Shown here: positions 61,798 to 64,000 of the stretch, one piece after another
Numbering within the stretch: the stretch's first letter is position 1
How the letters are laid out: every line of letters starts with the position of its first letter
Source of the DNA: Oceanospirillales bacterium
GTDB taxonomy: Bacteria; Pseudomonadota; Gammaproteobacteria; Pseudomonadales; Balneatricaceae
Assembly (NCBI GenBank): GCA_018223185.1
Contig: JAAEYW010000001.1
Location: 124,001-188,000 of the forward strand
Reading direction: 5' to 3'
DNA length: 64,000 nucleotides
Position numbers and translations under genes: made by a program
Notes under the pieces: model-generated
Database searches by the model: none
What the model saw: the letters and a program-made list of their open reading frames with translations, nothing else
Told to the model about the DNA's origin: nothing

Positions 61798-61829
61798 CAC
61801 CTCCTGAGTAACCGTGTTACCTGAGGTGA
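61798..61829 (+). other. Stem-loop between creatinase and the TRAP genes
   Basis: TCACCTC (61798-61804) pairs with GAGGTGA (61823-61829), and GTAAC (61808-61812) with GTTAC (61816-61820). There is no U-tract. It may be a processing or stability element in a creatinase-TRAP transcript. Confidence 0.55.
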
Positions 61830-61937
61830 ATATATCTCCTGTCCTTATATCAACAGCAGTGTAAGGGCAGGGGGTGCCTGCTGTTATAGCGGGTTTTACA
61901 GATTCTGTTGCACTAATAAAAATAAATAGGTGGTCAA

Positions 61938-62963
61938 ATGACTCAATTGAGAAAGAGATTCACAGGGATGCTTGCGGCAGCAGCCCTGTCAGCAAGTACT
62001 TTAGCGCTTATGCTTTCAGGCCAGACTCAGGCTGCTGAGGGTGGCCATATCCTGGCGCATGTTATGCCGACGGATCATATTTTCAACAGCGTTTCTGAAC
62101 AGTTTATCAGTAAGCTGGATGAGCTGTCCGGTGGTTCTGTAAAGATCGAATACCATCCGGGTGGTGATCTGGGTGACTGGGGAACCATAACTGAACAGGT
62201 GATGCAGGGCGCTATACCGATGACGATGGCCTGGTCTAACTCTGAACTGGATCCCCGGCTGGATATTGCCAACCTGGGGTTTGTTGCTGATGACTGGCCC
62301 GGCGCACGTAAAGTCTATGGTCCGGGCAGCAAAATGGATACGCTTTTTGCTGAGATTTATGACGGTCTGAACGTTGAACTGCTGGGTACATTACCGACAG
62401 ACTTCACCGGCTATGTCGTGCGCAAAGGGGTGGACGTTCCCATCAATGTTCCTGCGGATGCGAAAGGTTTCAAAATTCGCGTGCCTAACTACCCGATGGC
62501 AATAGACCGCTACAGCGCACTGGGTTTCTCTGTAGTCCCCATGGCATTCTCTGAAGTGCACACTGCACTGCAAACCGGCGCAATTGATGGCCGGGCCTTT
62601 TCTCCTCCCTATGAAGTACTGATGTTCCGTGACGTGTTACGTGCTTATGTTTATACCCGCGAATCATTTGAGCCGACCTTCTGGATCGCAAGCAAAAGCT
62701 GGCTGGCTGGTCTGAGCGATCAGGAACGCGCCTGGGTACATGAAGCTGCCGATTATGCGACCGGATGGGCATGGGATAACGCTGAACAGTTCAGTCAGGG
62801 CTGGCTGGATAAAATCCGTCAGGCCGGAATTGAAGTGATCGAACAGGACCCGACTCTGGCGGCAGCGTATAAAAAGACGGTGATGAACGTTGAGTGGCCG
62901 ATCATGGAGGGTTTGCTGGGCAAAAAAATCATGGATGACATGAAGGAAACAGCCGGTCTGTAA
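61938..62963 (+). CDS. TRAP transporter solute-binding protein (DctP family), creatinase-linked
   Basis: 341 residues with a Sec signal (about 1-33, ending GQTQAAEG). The mature protein has the DctP fold (FKIRVPNYPMAIDRYSALGF with the ligand Arg; HTALQTGAIDGRAFSPPYE). It follows creatinase by about 157 bases. It is probably co-transcribed and responsible for uptake of creatine or another substrate of the same pathway (inference). The DctQ gene follows 77 bases downstream. Confidence 0.88.
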   Translation: MTQLRKRFTGMLAAAALSASTLALMLSGQTQAAEGGHILAHVMPTDHIFNSVSEQFISKLDELSGGSVKIEYHPGGDLGDWGTITEQVMQGAIPMTMAWSNSELDPRLDIANLGFVADDWPGARKVYGPGSKMDTLFAEIYDGLNVELLGTLPTDFTGYVVRKGVDVPINVPADAKGFKIRVPNYPMAIDRYSALGFSVVPMAFSEVHTALQTGAIDGRAFSPPYEVLMFRDVLRAYVYTRESFEPTFWIASKSWLAGLSDQERAWVHEAADYATGWAWDNAEQFSQGWLDKIRQAGIEVIEQDPTLAAAYKKTVMNVEWPIMEGLLGKKIMDDMKETAGL

Positions 62964-63040
62964 GGCTCAGGTTTGTTCTGGAGCATCTGCAATCACAGTT
63001 GCAGATGTTCTTCATATGAGCACTCAAGAGGAGCTTGAAT

Positions 63041-63631
63041 ATGAGTATTGAATATACACATCCGGATGAGTTGATCGGACCGACGTTTGTTAAGGCAATC
63101 CCGGGCGATGCAGGCATACAGCAGCGCAGTCTTTTTTTCAGAATGGAAGCACAGTTGGCGCAGATTATCTCTGTTGCCATGGTTATTTCTACAATGTCTC
63201 TCGGCTTTCTGATGGCCGCCCAGGTGGTTATGCGCTATGGCCTAGAGTCGCCATTTCTAGGGATTGAGGAGTTAGCTCCGATGCTGGCTCTGTGGGCTTA
63301 CTTTCTCGGAATGATCTGTGCCACCCGCGATCAGGACCACATTTCCGGGGGCATTGTGGCGCTGCTATTCGAGAATGAGACCCTGATTAAGGTAATTCGT
63401 CTGGTGGGTAGCGGAGCGTGTCTGCTTGCGGTCTGTTTATTTGGTTATTTTGCACTGAAATTTGCACTGTTCAATTTCGATCTGGGACGTAAAAGCGTGT
63501 ACATGCGCTGGCCTAAGTATCTCTGGGATTTCAGCATGGTGGTGGGCTTTATATTAATGGGGTTCTATTACTGCCTTCAGATTATCGCCGAAGTGCGGGA
63601 TCTGAAAAATGGCCAGAACAACAATACGTAA
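63041..63631 (+). CDS. TRAP transporter small membrane subunit (DctQ family)
   Basis: About 196 residues with a cytoplasmic N-terminal extension of about 40 residues followed by four membrane helices. The DctQ signature is seen as VVMRYGLESPFLGIEELAPMLALWAYFLGMICATRDQDHI. The ATG at 63041 is chosen with AAGAGGAGC upstream; a TTG at 63035 is in frame. Third TRAP system, small subunit. Confidence 0.87.
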   Translation: MSIEYTHPDELIGPTFVKAIPGDAGIQQRSLFFRMEAQLAQIISVAMVISTMSLGFLMAAQVVMRYGLESPFLGIEELAPMLALWAYFLGMICATRDQDHISGGIVALLFENETLIKVIRLVGSGACLLAVCLFGYFALKFALFNFDLGRKSVYMRWPKYLWDFSMVVGFILMGFYYCLQIIAEVRDLKNGQNNNT

Positions 63632-63646
63632 TTAGAAGGCAGGGCC

Positions 63647-64000
63647 ATGACAATATTCTTTATAACTGTTTTAGCGGTCGTAATACTGCTGCTTCTTGAA
63701 GTGCCGGTTGGCTTTTCTTTCGGGCTGGGAGCGCTGTTTTACGGTATTTCTAACGGTACCGATATCTCTTTCCATGCTGCATATGGTTATTCGCAGATAG
63801 GTGCATTTTCTTTACTGGCGCTGCCGCTGTTTGTGCAGGCGGGCACCCTGATGGGTACCGGTGGTATTTCTGAGCGCCTGCTTGATTTTGTTGATGCTTT
63901 TGTTGGCAGGACAAAAGGGGGATTGGGGGCTGTTACGGTATTGAGTTGTGCTATGTTTGGCGCGATTTCGGGCAGTGCTTCTGCTGCAATTGCCGCGATC
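63647..64000 (+). CDS. TRAP transporter large permease (DctM family), cut by window end
   Basis: The first 118 codons of a DctM subunit, open at the window edge. It begins MTIFFITVLAVVILLLLEVP, with the family landmarks ALPLFVQAGTLMGTGGISERLLDF and MFGAISGSASAAIAAI. AAGGCAGGG precedes the ATG at 63647. Completes the creatinase-linked TRAP system outside the window. Confidence 0.9.
   Translation, partial: MTIFFITVLAVVILLLLEVPVGFSFGLGALFYGISNGTDISFHAAYGYSQIGAFSLLALPLFVQAGTLMGTGGISERLLDFVDAFVGRTKGGLGAVTVLSCAMFGAISGSASAAIAAI

Overview
The window looks like chromosome from a marine gammaproteobacterium of the Oceanospirillaceae type (an Amphritea-, Neptuniibacter- or Marinobacterium-like organism). 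This is inferred from the gene content: a HexR-controlled zwf-pgl-eda cluster, several TRAP transporters, a ChrR-type sigma factor with a photolyase cluster, and Gram-negative porin, lipoprotein and Tat/Sec signals. No rRNA, tRNA, CRISPR array, insertion sequence or prophage was seen. The genus cannot be fixed from the sequence alone.

Layout. (1) 261-8581: an operon for uptake and cytoplasmic cleavage of a fructoside, probably sucrose (LacI repressor, ABC binding protein, two permeases, ATPase, GH32 hydrolase, hexose-phosphate epimerase). A strong promoter and a 16-bp perfect palindrome lie in front of the repressor gene. (2) 8608-13329: methylglyoxal synthase, then eda, pgl and zwf on the minus strand, with divergent hexR. 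Together these feed glucose-6-phosphate into the Entner-Doudoroff pathway. (3) 13837-18937: hoxFUYHW, an NAD-linked bidirectional [NiFe]-hydrogenase with its endopeptidase but no hyp maturation genes. (4) 19062-30502: four transcription units that appear to form one regulon of an ECF sigma factor and its zinc/cupin anti-sigma factor ChrR. They are a five-gene membrane/lipid operon (DUF2878, chalcone-isomerase-like, DUF3833, SDR, NTF2-like); an amine-oxidase-like/DUF1365/CFA-synthase-like operon; sigma-chrR-TIGR02450; and DUF523/DUF1722 plus photolyase. Each is preceded by TGATCY-N16/17-CGTA. (5) 30562-30772: an unannotated small-RNA unit with its own promoter and terminator, followed by pta on the minus strand. 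(6) 33774-48960: a TRAP transporter, a SpoIIAA-like protein, an unknown secreted protein, a LuxR regulator, hyuB-hyuA (N-methylhydantoinase/oxoprolinase family), an AraC regulator, a CMD-family protein, an NCS1 permease, a porin, and a low-GC stretch of broken small genes ending in a 29-bp tandem repeat. (7) 49279-64000: a GlxA-type regulator, a LysR regulator, a DapA-family lyase, an aldehyde dehydrogenase, an FAD amine oxidase, a second TRAP system, AzlCD, creatinase, and a third TRAP system cut by the window end.

How it fits together. The first 13 kb is sugar catabolism through glucose-6-phosphate. The middle is hydrogen/NAD redox chemistry plus a photo-oxidative (singlet-oxygen type) stress regulon centred on lipid modification and DNA repair. 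The last 30 kb is a catabolic region for small polar nitrogen compounds: creatinase is clear by sequence, HyuAB suggests N-methylhydantoin or another cyclic amide, and DapA/ALDH/FAD-oxidase resembles part of hydroxyproline or amine catabolism. Each is served by its own TRAP transporter and regulators.

The most promising undescribed items are the four-promoter ChrR regulon with its lipid genes, the putative ~177-nt sRNA, a 12-codon upstream ORF before a TRAP binding protein, short tandem repeats after several genes, and the unassigned DapA/ALDH/FAD-oxidase/TRAP pathway.
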